From Spirochaetaceae bacterium (GTDB lineage: Bacteria; Spirochaetota; Spirochaetia; SZUA-6; Bin103), in assembly GCA_028818385.1 (NCBI GenBank), contig JAPPNY010000073.1, forward strand, positions 1 to 8,318: DNA of 8,318 nt, in the 5' to 3' direction. The notes under the pieces were generated by a model that searched no databases, was not told the origin of the DNA, and worked only from the letters and a program-made list of their open reading frames with translations. The position numbers and the translations under genes were made by a program. Shown here piece after piece: positions 1 to 6,399 of the stretch (the stretch's first letter is position 1; each line of letters starts with the position of its first letter).

Positions 1-1333
1 CCTCGGGCTCATCGACGTCGAGCTCATGCGCACCCGCGAACGACTCGAAGAAGCCCGCCGCGATGAACACGTCCCGCAGCCGGGCGCGCCTGATGTCGGC
101 CTCCGTCCATGCCCTGGCGTAGTCGCCGTCCGCCACCACGGGCTCGGCCAGCTCGTAGCTGTGCAGGGTCCAGAACCGCGGGTCGCGCGCCAGCAGCCGG
201 TGCAGGAACGTGGTTCCGGTGCGGTTGATGCCGACGATGAACACCGGACGCGCGATCTCCGCGCGTGCGATCTCCGGGTGCCGCACCCGCTCGCCCGAGA
301 GCGCCGCGTTGTTGCGCAGGCTGGCGCTCAGGTCGGAGACCACGACGGCGCGCTTGGCTTTCAGCAGGCGCGCCTCCGGTGCCTGCAGGGACTCCACCAG
401 GCGGGCCAGTCCCTCCCGCAGCCACTCGGGATAGGTCTCGGCGAACGGCGCCCCGAACCGTTCCGCGTAGTGCTCGGCGCGCGTCATCAGGCGGTCGTAG
501 TCGATGCGCGGCTGAGGCATCGAGAAGGGCCATTGGTCCGGGTGCGCTCTGATCCAGTCGTTGGTCCGCCGGAACATGGTCAGGATGCCCGGCCACTCGA
601 TCGGAAACGGACAGTCCTCGCGCAGCGCGCGGTCGCTGACCGGCAGGTCGGTCAGCGCCTTGCTGGGACTGAACCAGTATGGCGCGAACTTCTCGAACAG
701 CGCCCAGTAGCCGTGCAGCGGCGAATTCTCGCCGCGGGCCTGGCAGGCTCGCTTGAACGTGTCGTAGGAAACCGTGCGCAGATAGAGACCGAAGTCGGCC
801 AGCTCTATGTCGTGCGGGACCGGATTCGTGTTGCAGCAGTGATACAGGGTGAACTGCCGCTTCGGGTTGGACGCAATCGCGGCACAGATCCGGCTCAGGG
901 TGTCCACCGTGTGGTTCTGCCGCTGAAACGAAAAGCCGTTCGGCATCATCTTCACGTCCGCCACCGCCGCGTACACCCGCACGGAGGTGTCGCTCGGCTG
1001 CGTATACCCCGTGGTGGACCGGCTGGTGAGCGGCAATCGAAACACCCCCACGGGCAGTCCGGCCTGGTGCGCGAACAGCACGCTTTGCTCGGCGACCAGC
1101 TTGCTCCACGAGTAGCCGCCGAGGGAGAGCGGGAACATGCGTTTCATCTCGGCCACGTCCGGCTGTCCGTGATACTCGATGCCGTGCCCGGCGAACTCTT
1201 CGGCGAAATCGCAGAAGTACTGCGGGAACACCCCCATGGTGGAGGCGTGGAACAGGTGCTTGAGGCGGGTGTGCAGGCACAGCCCCAGCACGTTGCGCAT
1301 GCTGACCGCGTTGATCGTGCGGATCGCGGAATA
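1..1333 (-). CDS. Thioester-reductase SDR, C-terminal part, fused to a sulfotransferase-family domain; partial
   Basis: This is the continuation of the reductase in the corrected frame, open from 1333 to the left edge of the window. It begins YSAIRTINAVSMRNVLG, which fits the family pattern directly after VSLSTS. The SDR catalytic site is present: the Ser/Thr region HASTMGVFP, and YSWSK with Tyr229 (codon 1112-1114) and Lys233, numbered from the ATG at 1799. The SDR part runs to roughly nucleotide 700. After a helical linker, a sulfotransferase-like domain starts near nucleotide 560. Its 5'-phosphosulfate-binding motif PVFIVGINRTGTTFLHRLL lies at about 200-250, of the type seen in the Sulfotransfer_3 family. 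Only the first part of that domain lies in the window; the 3'-phosphate-binding region is beyond position 1. The fusion suggests reductive release of the PKS product followed by sulfation. This role is inferred, and PAPS use is expected from the family. Confidence 0.88.
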
Positions 1334-1355
1334 GTGAGGTGGAGAGGCTCACCTC
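1334..1355 (-). other. Frame break in the reductase gene, beside a small inverted repeat
   Basis: Removing one base near 1334 would join AEVSLSTS to YSAIRT and restore a continuous SDR. There is no homopolymer. The point lies at the edge of an inverted repeat with two alternative pairings: GAGGTG (1336-1341) with CACCTC (1350-1355), or GTGAG (1334-1338) with CTCAC (1348-1352). All key catalytic residues downstream are preserved in the shifted frame. Confidence 0.8.
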
Positions 1356-1799
1356 GGCCGCGAAGTGATGGACCGCGTCGATGCGCCGGGTCAGGTCGTC
1401 GAACGCAGTCTGCCCCAGGCCCAGATGCGCCTCGCCAATGTCGCCGGCCACCACGCGGATGCGGGCCGCGAGCGCCTCGTCCCAGATCCCGGCCTCCTGC
1501 ATGGCGGCGCGCAGGCGTTGCAGCCCGTGCTCGGCGTCGGCCGCCCGTACCAGGCAGTGCACGACCAGGCCACTCTCCAGGCTCAGCAGTTCGCGCAGCA
1601 TGAAGCGGCCCACGAACCCGGTCGCCCCGGTCAGCAGCACCTCCCGCACCTCCGCGACCGGCACCGCCGGGGCCGGCCGGCCGTCACCGACGGCGCGGCG
1701 AACGAACGCGCGCAGGCTGTCCAGGTCGCGTTGACACTGCGGCGGCAGCGCGCCGGCCAGCGGCGCTACTCTCCTGTCGGCTGCGGTGACGTCCGGCAT
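1335..1799 (-). CDS. Thioester-reductase SDR, N-terminal part (frameshifted)
   Basis: This is the start of a reductase of the extended SDR / Lys2-type thioester-reductase family, which uses NADPH to release acyl chains from carrier proteins as aldehydes or alcohols. The ATG at 1797-1799 lies 12 nt after the PIN stop. After a lead of about 50 residues, the Rossmann motif VLLTGATGFVGRFMLRELL gives TGATGFVG at residues 57-64. The strand VVHCLVRA (79-86) and then RVVAGDI and IDAVHHFAAEVSLSTS follow, as expected for this family. Good sequence ends at residue 155 (codon 1335-1337). After that this frame turns into Arg-rich nonsense and stops near 24. The true continuation is one base over, in the next entry. 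The family assignment is secure; the actual substrate is inferred from the neighbouring PKS. Confidence 0.88.
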
Positions 1800-1806
1800 G
1801 CGCGCT

Positions 1807-1819
1807 CTGATCTAATCAG
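1807..1819. repeat. 13-bp palindrome over the PIN stop codon
   Basis: CTGAT and ATCAG form perfect 5-bp arms around the three bases of the PIN stop codon TAG (coding strand). The structure is too small and lacks a T-run, so it is not a credible terminator. The thioester-reductase gene begins only 12 nt after that stop, without a convincing Shine-Dalgarno sequence, so its translation may depend on reading through from the PIN gene. Confidence 0.35.
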
Positions 1820-2429
1820 GCGCCGCTCGGAAACCGGATTGCTCGATGACTTGGCGACCCTGGTCAAAGCTGCGTACGAGTTCGCAGTTGAAACGGCCAA
1901 GCTCGTTTACGACGTCGTCGTCATCAAAGTCCGAGTCTCTGCAAATGAAGTAGCTCTGCCGTTCGTGACATCCATGCAGATGCGAGATGATGGATGCGTA
2001 CACGATAGAGTCCGGCGGAGAGAAACCGTGCGTGCTCTGATATCGAGCGGCGTTGTCCAACACCGACGCGTCGAGTGGAACCAATTCGGCGGCACGTAGC
2101 AGTCTGGCGGATATCATGTTCAGGTTGCGGCTCTCCTGATCCGCGCTGCTTATAAGCAGATCGGTGACCCTCTCAAATCCGCTCAGTTGGGCGGTGTTGG
2201 TTGCGGTTCGAGCTATCTGTTTCAATTCCTCATCCAGGGGTCTCTTCATATCTCTGCGTTGTATGCGGCGACGTGCGAGGGTCCCATGAGGTTCGGCCAG
2301 ACAGAAGGCGGGCACTACGAGGCACATTCGGCCTGTTTCGCAGAAACCCACGATACTATCGCAGCTTGCCGACTGCTCCTGTTCAAGGGCAAGTTCCAAT
2401 ACGAAATTCGACTCGACGTAGACGTTCAC
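1812..2429 (-). CDS. PIN-domain protein (putative ribonuclease)
   Basis: A 205-residue protein with a PIN-domain layout. The first strand is MNVYVESNFVLELAL with acidic Glu6, followed by VVPAFCLAEP with Glu46, then FSPPDSIVYASI with Asp140 and FICRDSDFDDDDV with Asp165/167/169. These match the four acidic positions that bind metal in PIN ribonucleases. A helical insert of about 70 residues (~50-120) makes it longer than typical VapC toxins (~130 residues), so it belongs to a larger PIN subfamily. It starts at GTG (2427-2429), which overlaps the upstream TGA as GTGA, and ends at TAG 1812-1814. Base composition is distinctly lower than around it: one counted 60-base line inside it is 48% GC and another 52%. 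No VapB-like antitoxin is adjacent; its only partner is the REase-like gene. It may act in defence, RNA turnover or a toxin-like role. Its substrate is unknown. Confidence 0.85.
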   Translation of the reverse strand: MNVYVESNFVLELALEQEQSASCDSIVGFCETGRMCLVVPAFCLAEPHGTLARRRIQRRDMKRPLDEELKQIARTATNTAQLSGFERVTDLLISSADQESRNLNMISARLLRAAELVPLDASVLDNAARYQSTHGFSPPDSIVYASIISHLHGCHERQSYFICRDSDFDDDDVVNELGRFNCELVRSFDQGRQVIEQSGFRAAPD

Positions 2430-2890
2430 ACGACCGATTCGTACTCGATGCGACCATCCTGAACCGCAACGCGAAGTCCCGACTCGTCAAGCTTGCACAG
2501 GGTTTCCGTACGCTCGCGCGCCCTGCGCGTCGACCCCATCACGTCGTCCAGCCAAGCGCCCACGAGCAACTCGAAGGCATGACCACTGATATCGTCGGGA
2601 CGTACGCCGGCGCCCGCGAAGTAGGGCGCGAATTCTGTCGTCGTGTCGGCTCGGTAGGTTGGCGGTACCGGATCGGGCGCTATTCCAGCGTCTTTCCACA
2701 GATACATCCGGTCCGGCGTGACCAGGAGAAAGAACTCGACACCGCCGATGTCGCCGTGGGCCAGGATGTTGCGCCGTGTCAGCGTAGCCCACGTGCGTGA
2801 CGTTCCCATTTTGCTCTTGACTTCCACGATCGCGGTCAATCGACCGTGGGAGTTGTAGACAGCGAGATCGGCGCGAGCATATCGGGACAT
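2426..2890 (-). CDS. Small PD-(D/E)xK-like nuclease-fold protein, partner of a PIN protein
   Basis: A 154-residue protein of unproven function. Its N-terminus carries RADLAVYNSHGRL followed by IVEVKSK, so Asp8, Glu23 and Lys25 form the D-x14-ExK pattern of restriction-endonuclease-like (PD-(D/E)xK) folds. Next come TLTRRNILAHG (~37-47) and the hydrophobic strand GVEFFLLVTPDRMYLWKD (~50-67), a pattern I associate with bacterial REase-like proteins found beside PIN genes. Only seven residues precede Asp8, so the helix that usually precedes the catalytic strand is missing or very short. The ATG at 2890 is the only possible start, because an in-frame TGA lies 33 nt upstream. No signal peptide or membrane segment is seen, so it is probably cytosolic. 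Its stop overlaps the start of the PIN gene, which implies translational coupling. Nuclease activity is inferred from the motif only; a non-catalytic DNA- or protein-binding role is possible. Confidence 0.8.
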   Translation of the reverse strand: MSRYARADLAVYNSHGRLTAIVEVKSKMGTSRTWATLTRRNILAHGDIGGVEFFLLVTPDRMYLWKDAGIAPDPVPPTYRADTTTEFAPYFAGAGVRPDDISGHAFELLVGAWLDDVMGSTRRARERTETLCKLDESGLRVAVQDGRIEYESVV

Positions 2891-2897
2891 GGAGGTT

Positions 2898-2902
2898 ACC
2901 TC
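2898..2902 (-). promoter_or_regulatory. Ribosome binding site GAGGT before the nuclease-like gene
   Basis: GAGGT lies 7 nt upstream of the ATG at 2890, a good spacing for a Shine-Dalgarno site. It forms one arm of the 11-bp palindrome GAGGT-A-ACCTC (coding strand). The in-frame stop TGA at 2921-2923 has no start codon between it and the ATG, so this site also fixes the start of the gene. Confidence 0.65.
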
Positions 2903-2922
2903 AGCGTAACAGACGCAGGGTC

Positions 2923-2952
2923 AGCATGCTCTCGTCTGGACGGTAGCGTCAA
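2923..2952 (-). promoter_or_regulatory. Candidate sigma70-type promoter for the cassette
   Basis: Read on the minus strand, TTGACG (2947-2952, five of six consensus bases) is followed after 18 bases by CATGCT (2923-2928, three of six, keeping the key second A and last T). A start of transcription near 2916 would leave a leader of about 25 nt before the ATG at 2890. The -10 box is weak and lies inside the palindrome AGCATGCT. This is a tentative call from sequence alone. Confidence 0.3.
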
Positions 2953-3011
2953 GGAATAGGTCGCCTCGTTCGGTTGCGGCGCCGGCTCCCAAGTCACCGA
3001 TACCACGGCGA

Positions 3012-6000
3012 CTATCGTGTCGGCTCCCGGACGAGGGCGGCGGCCGGCTGAAAGTGGTCGGCGGGGGCGCTGGCGAACGCGGAGGGCACGCGGCGGGCCG
3101 GCGGCGGCTCGGCGGACGTGTGCTCGGCACCGTCGGCCTCGGCGCCGGCTTCCTGGTCATCGCCACCCTGGTCACCGGCCATGATCGCTTCGGCGAGCGA
3201 CAGGCAGGTGGCGGTCGTCATCAGCTCCAGGGCGCTGACCTGGTGGTTGAACTGCATGCGGATGAACGCGCCCAGCTCGGCGACCGAGATGGAGGTGAGC
3301 CCGAAGCTGGACAGCGGTTCCTCGGGGCTGCCCTCGTCGTGGCCGCACAGCTCGGCCACCTTGGCGGCGATCTGCGCCACCACCGCGTCCTGGGTGAGCT
3401 GGCCGCCGGCGTCGACGGCGAAGGCGTCCTGGTTGCTGAGCACCCGGCCGGTGCGCGGGTAGTCGGGCGAGTCCGCGGTCCAGGGCGGACGCGAGAACAG
3501 GGCGGTGACCAGGTGGTCGCGGTCGCCCATGGCGCGCATGGCGTAGTCGAGGTTGGTGATGGCGAAGTCGGCGCTGACCGGCGGCACGCCGCCGGCGCGG
3601 CTCATGCGCAGCACGTGCAGGTTGCGGGCGGCCATGCCGGCCTCGGCGACCGCGGCCAGGTTGTAGCTCAGCGCGGGCAGGCCCTGCCGGCGGCGCAGGG
3701 CGGCCAGGCCGTCGACGAAGCCGTTGGCGGCGCTGTAGTTGACCTGGCCCGGGTTGCCGAGCGTCGAGGCGATCGACGAGAACAGCACGAAGTGGTCGAG
3801 GGCGTGATCGGCCGTCGCGCGGTGCAGGTTGAGGGCGCCGCGCGCCTTGGGCGCGAACACGGTGGCCAGCGACTCGGGGGTCAGGTCGGCGAGCAGGCAG
3901 TCGTCCAGGGTGCCGGCCAGGTGGAACAACCCCTTCAGCGGCCGCGCCAGTGCGGCGATGCAGTTCCGCACGTCCGCCTCGGAGGCGACGTCGCCGGCGA
4001 CGATGTCGATCTCGATGCCGTCCGGGAGATACCACAAGGCACTGGTCTTGCGCAGCCAGTCGGCGCTGCGGCCGCGCCGCGGATCGCGGTCCAGCAGGGT
4101 AATGTGGCGCGCGCCGGCCGTTGCCAGGTAGGGCAGCAGCAGGCGGCCGAAGCCGCCGAACGCGCCGGTGACCAGGTAGGTCGCCTCGGGGTCGAGATAG
4201 GGGCGCAGATCGGCGACCGGCGGCTGCTCGCCGCCGCCCGCCGGCGGGGCTTGCAGCACCAGCTTGCCGGTGTGCTGGCCGGCGGTCATCAGGCGCAACG
4301 GCTCCTCGTAGTCGCGGTAGGGGAAGGTGGTGATCGGCAGCGGCGGCACGGCGCCCTTCTCCAGCAGGTTCAGGCACTCCTGCGACAGCTCGCGCGTCAG
4401 ATACGGGTCGTCGTTCATCAGACGGTCGACGTCTATGGCCGCGAAGCGCAGGTTCTTGCGGAACACGGACAGGCTCAGCGCGTTGTCGGCATAGATGTCC
4501 ACCTTGCCGATCTCGCAGTGCCAGCCGCCGGGCCGCAGCGCCTCCAGGCAGAGGGCGATGTGGCGGCCGGCCAGGGAGTTGAGCACCACGTCGACGCCTT
4601 CTCCATCGGTCGCCGCCGCAAGCTCGTCGTACCAGTCCAGGCTGTGCGAATCGAAGGCCGCCCGGACCCCGAGTTCGCGGAGCTGCTCGCGCTTGCTCTC
4701 GCTGCCGGCGGTAGCGTAGATCTCCGCCCCGGCGTGCTTGGCCAGGGCGATCGCCGCCTGGCCGACGCCGCCCATGGCGGAGTGGATCAGCACCCGCTGG
4801 CCCTTGCGCAACCGCGCCAAGTGGATCAGGGAGTAGTAGGCGGTGACGTAGACCGACAGCACGGAGGCTGCCTGCTCCATGCTCAGCGCCTCGGGCTTGA
4901 CGAACACCAGGTAGTCCCTGACCACCGCACGGTTGGCGATGCAGCCGCCCTGGGTGAATACCACCGCGTCGCCGACGCGGCAGGTACGGACCGACTCCCC
5001 GGCGCGGCGCACGACGCCGCTGGCCTCCAGCCCGACCGTGCGGCCCAGCGCCGAGCGCTCGAACGAGCTCGACGGCAGCAGCCCCAGCGTCACCATCACG
5101 TCGCGAAAGTTGAGCGCCGCGGCGGCCACCTCGATCTCGACGTCGTGCGCTCCCAGGGGTGCAGGCTGGTAGCTCTTCATCGCCAGGCCGCCGATCTGCC
5201 CCGGGTTGTCCACCGACAGGCGGTAGGCGGCATCCTCGCCGGCCGGGACGCCCGGGAACCGTTCCCGGAGGCTGACCAGCCGCGGCACCCAGAAGCGGTT
5301 GTCCCGTATCGCAAGCTCGCGCTCCCGCAGGTCGCAGCCGTCGAGCCGGGCCAGGGCATCCAGATCCTCGCGCGCGTCCAGATCCACCAGGCGGAAGTCG
5401 AGCCGCGCAGCGGTACCGGCATCCGCGGCCACCTCCTCGGTGATGGCGCGCAGCGCCCCCCACGCGGCACCGGCACGCGGCTCGGTCACCTCGAACGCGG
5501 CGCCCCGCGTCACCACGGTCAGGCGGCACTGCGCTTGCGCCTGCGCCACCCGGTACGGTATCAGCGCCTTGACGAAGGCGACCAGACGCCACGCCAGCTT
5601 CTCGCCGGTGGGATCGTCCGGATCATGCCCAGCGCACAGGAAGTCGATCGCCTGCACGTCGGCGGCGTGCGGCCAGTCGGCCAGCTCGGCGACGCGGTCG
5701 TCCGCCAGCTCCGCGTACGGGATGGCGGCCGCCGGACTCCCGTCCTGCTCGAGCCGCGCGAGCCAGTCGTCCGCCAGGCTGGCCGGTTCGCCGATCACCC
5801 AGCGCGGGGCGGCATGCTGCGCGGGCTCGGCGTCCTCGAGGGCGGCCAGCGGCGCCTGCAGGAGGGTAGCGCGGCGTCCCGAACGCACCGTGGTCCAATC
5901 CGCCTGGTCCCAGCCTGGGCCCGGCTCGCCCTCGCCGCCGTCGTGGCAGATCAGCGCCAGGCCGCCCGGCACCGCCAGCCGGCGCAGCAGGCGCCACTGC

Positions 6001-6389
6001 TCCGGGCCGTATGCCGCTGCCTCGCCGTGCAGCAGCAGGATCTCGGCGGCGTGCGGCCGCAGCAGGCCGGTACTCAGCTCCGGCGCCTGGTCGGCGGCGG
6101 GGTCCAGGACGGCGAAACGCAGGGCGGCGTCGCGGTTGTGGTACGCGTCGTAGTGGGCGCGCACCTGCTTGTCGGTGTCGCCGAGCAGCCAGTATTCGGT
6201 CTGCGCGCGGGCGCTGCCCAGGTAGTCCAGGCAGCGACTGACGATGGCCTGTTCGGGGGCGCGCGTGCCGGCGACCTCGATCACGTGGCAGGCGTACGGA
6301 GTGCCGCCGCCGGCGCCCGGCTGCTCCAGGGCGGCGATCAGCGCCGCGGGCTCGATCCCGTCCGCATCGCCGCCGGCCGGGCGGGGCAA
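3012..6389 (-). CDS. Type I polyketide synthase, C-terminal part (psiMT-KR structural-ER-KR-ACP)
   Basis: This continues the same PKS after the frame break and ends at TAG 3012-3014. The first possible start is a TTG at 6387-6389, but the only GGAGG upstream is about 15 nt away, so an independent start is unlikely. Domains, numbered from that TTG: degenerate C-methyltransferase ~33-150; structural half of the ketoreductase ~200-380 (VTRGA 293-297); enoylreductase ~390-716 (LNFRD 426-430, NADPH loop HSAMGGVGQAA 536-546); catalytic ketoreductase ~735-985; ACP ~995-1072. The KR has TGAFGGFG 741-748, Lys848, Ser871/872, Tyr885 and Asn889. It carries LDD (828-830), which in this family marks B-type reduction to a D-3-hydroxyl. 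With DH and ER this predicts full reduction of the beta-carbon. The ACP serine is Ser1033 in GLTSI. An acidic, Ala/Pro-rich tail of about 53 residues follows and no thioesterase is present, so release must use another enzyme. Confidence 0.94.
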   Translation of the reverse strand: MPRPAGGDADGIEPAALIAALEQPGAGGGTPYACHVIEVAGTRAPEQAIVSRCLDYLGSARAQTEYWLLGDTDKQVRAHYDAYHNRDAALRFAVLDPAADQAPELSTGLLRPHAAEILLLHGEAAAYGPEQWRLLRRLAVPGGLALICHDGGEGEPGPGWDQADWTTVRSGRRATLLQAPLAALEDAEPAQHAAPRWVIGEPASLADDWLARLEQDGSPAAAIPYAELADDRVAELADWPHAADVQAIDFLCAGHDPDDPTGEKLAWRLVAFVKALIPYRVAQAQAQCRLTVVTRGAAFEVTEPRAGAAWGALRAITEEVAADAGTAARLDFRLVDLDAREDLDALARLDGCDLRERELAIRDNRFWVPRLVSLRERFPGVPAGEDAAYRLSVDNPGQIGGLAMKSYQPAPLGAHDVEIEVAAAALNFRDVMVTLGLLPSSSFERSALGRTVGLEASGVVRRAGESVRTCRVGDAVVFTQGGCIANRAVVRDYLVFVKPEALSMEQAASVLSVYVTAYYSLIHLARLRKGQRVLIHSAMGGVGQAAIALAKHAGAEIYATAGSESKREQLRELGVRAAFDSHSLDWYDELAAATDGEGVDVVLNSLAGRHIALCLEALRPGGWHCEIGKVDIYADNALSLSVFRKNLRFAAIDVDRLMNDDPYLTRELSQECLNLLEKGAVPPLPITTFPYRDYEEPLRLMTAGQHTGKLVLQAPPAGGGEQPPVADLRPYLDPEATYLVTGAFGGFGRLLLPYLATAGARHITLLDRDPRRGRSADWLRKTSALWYLPDGIEIDIVAGDVASEADVRNCIAALARPLKGLFHLAGTLDDCLLADLTPESLATVFAPKARGALNLHRATADHALDHFVLFSSIASTLGNPGQVNYSAANGFVDGLAALRRRQGLPALSYNLAAVAEAGMAARNLHVLRMSRAGGVPPVSADFAITNLDYAMRAMGDRDHLVTALFSRPPWTADSPDYPRTGRVLSNQDAFAVDAGGQLTQDAVVAQIAAKVAELCGHDEGSPEEPLSSFGLTSISVAELGAFIRMQFNHQVSALELMTTATCLSLAEAIMAGDQGGDDQEAGAEADGAEHTSAEPPPARRVPSAFASAPADHFQPAAALVREPTR

Positions 6390-6399
6390 GGAGAGAGAG
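6390..6399 (-). other. Frame break in the PKS at a (GA)4/(CT)4 repeat
   Basis: The DH frame reads ...VPEAALSL and then loses homology-like sequence, while the methyltransferase-remnant frame reads SLPRPAGG across the same bases. On the coding strand the junction is a CT dinucleotide repeat of four units followed by C. Adding one CT unit (or removing one base) would join both frames as EAALSLSLPRPAGG. The break is therefore a single small indel at a slippage-prone site. Confidence 0.85.

Larger units (their letters stand above)
2891..3011. other. Intergenic gap between the PKS and the nuclease-like cassette
   Basis: There are 121 bases between the PKS stop and the next start, with no RNA gene, no convincing open frame and no clear GC hairpin plus T-run terminator. 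The gap holds a candidate minus-strand promoter, a Shine-Dalgarno site and two short palindromes (AGCATGCT at 2923-2930 and GAGGTTACCTC at 2892-2902). It is the only place in the window where a new transcript for the downstream genes could plausibly begin. Confidence 0.6.

Noticed and set aside
26..1603. Open frame of 525 codons on the plus strand opposite the reductase-sulfotransferase
   Set aside because: Arg/His/Gly-rich shadow with no recognisable motif; the minus strand carries intact SDR and sulfotransferase motifs.
1812..2429. Classical VapC toxin
   Set aside because: The protein is much longer than VapC, has a helical insert, and its partner has no antitoxin-like DNA-binding pattern.
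5623..6389. Extension of the AT-DH frame past the frame break as a real protein end
   Set aside because: The sequence becomes Arg/Gly/Ala-rich with no domain features, while the other frame holds the expected PKS domains.
3012..6389. C-terminal PKS half as an independently translated second protein starting at the TTG
   Set aside because: The only possible Shine-Dalgarno is about 15 nt away, the start lies inside the preceding coding sequence, and the domain order is that of one continuous PKS. A natural split cannot be fully excluded.
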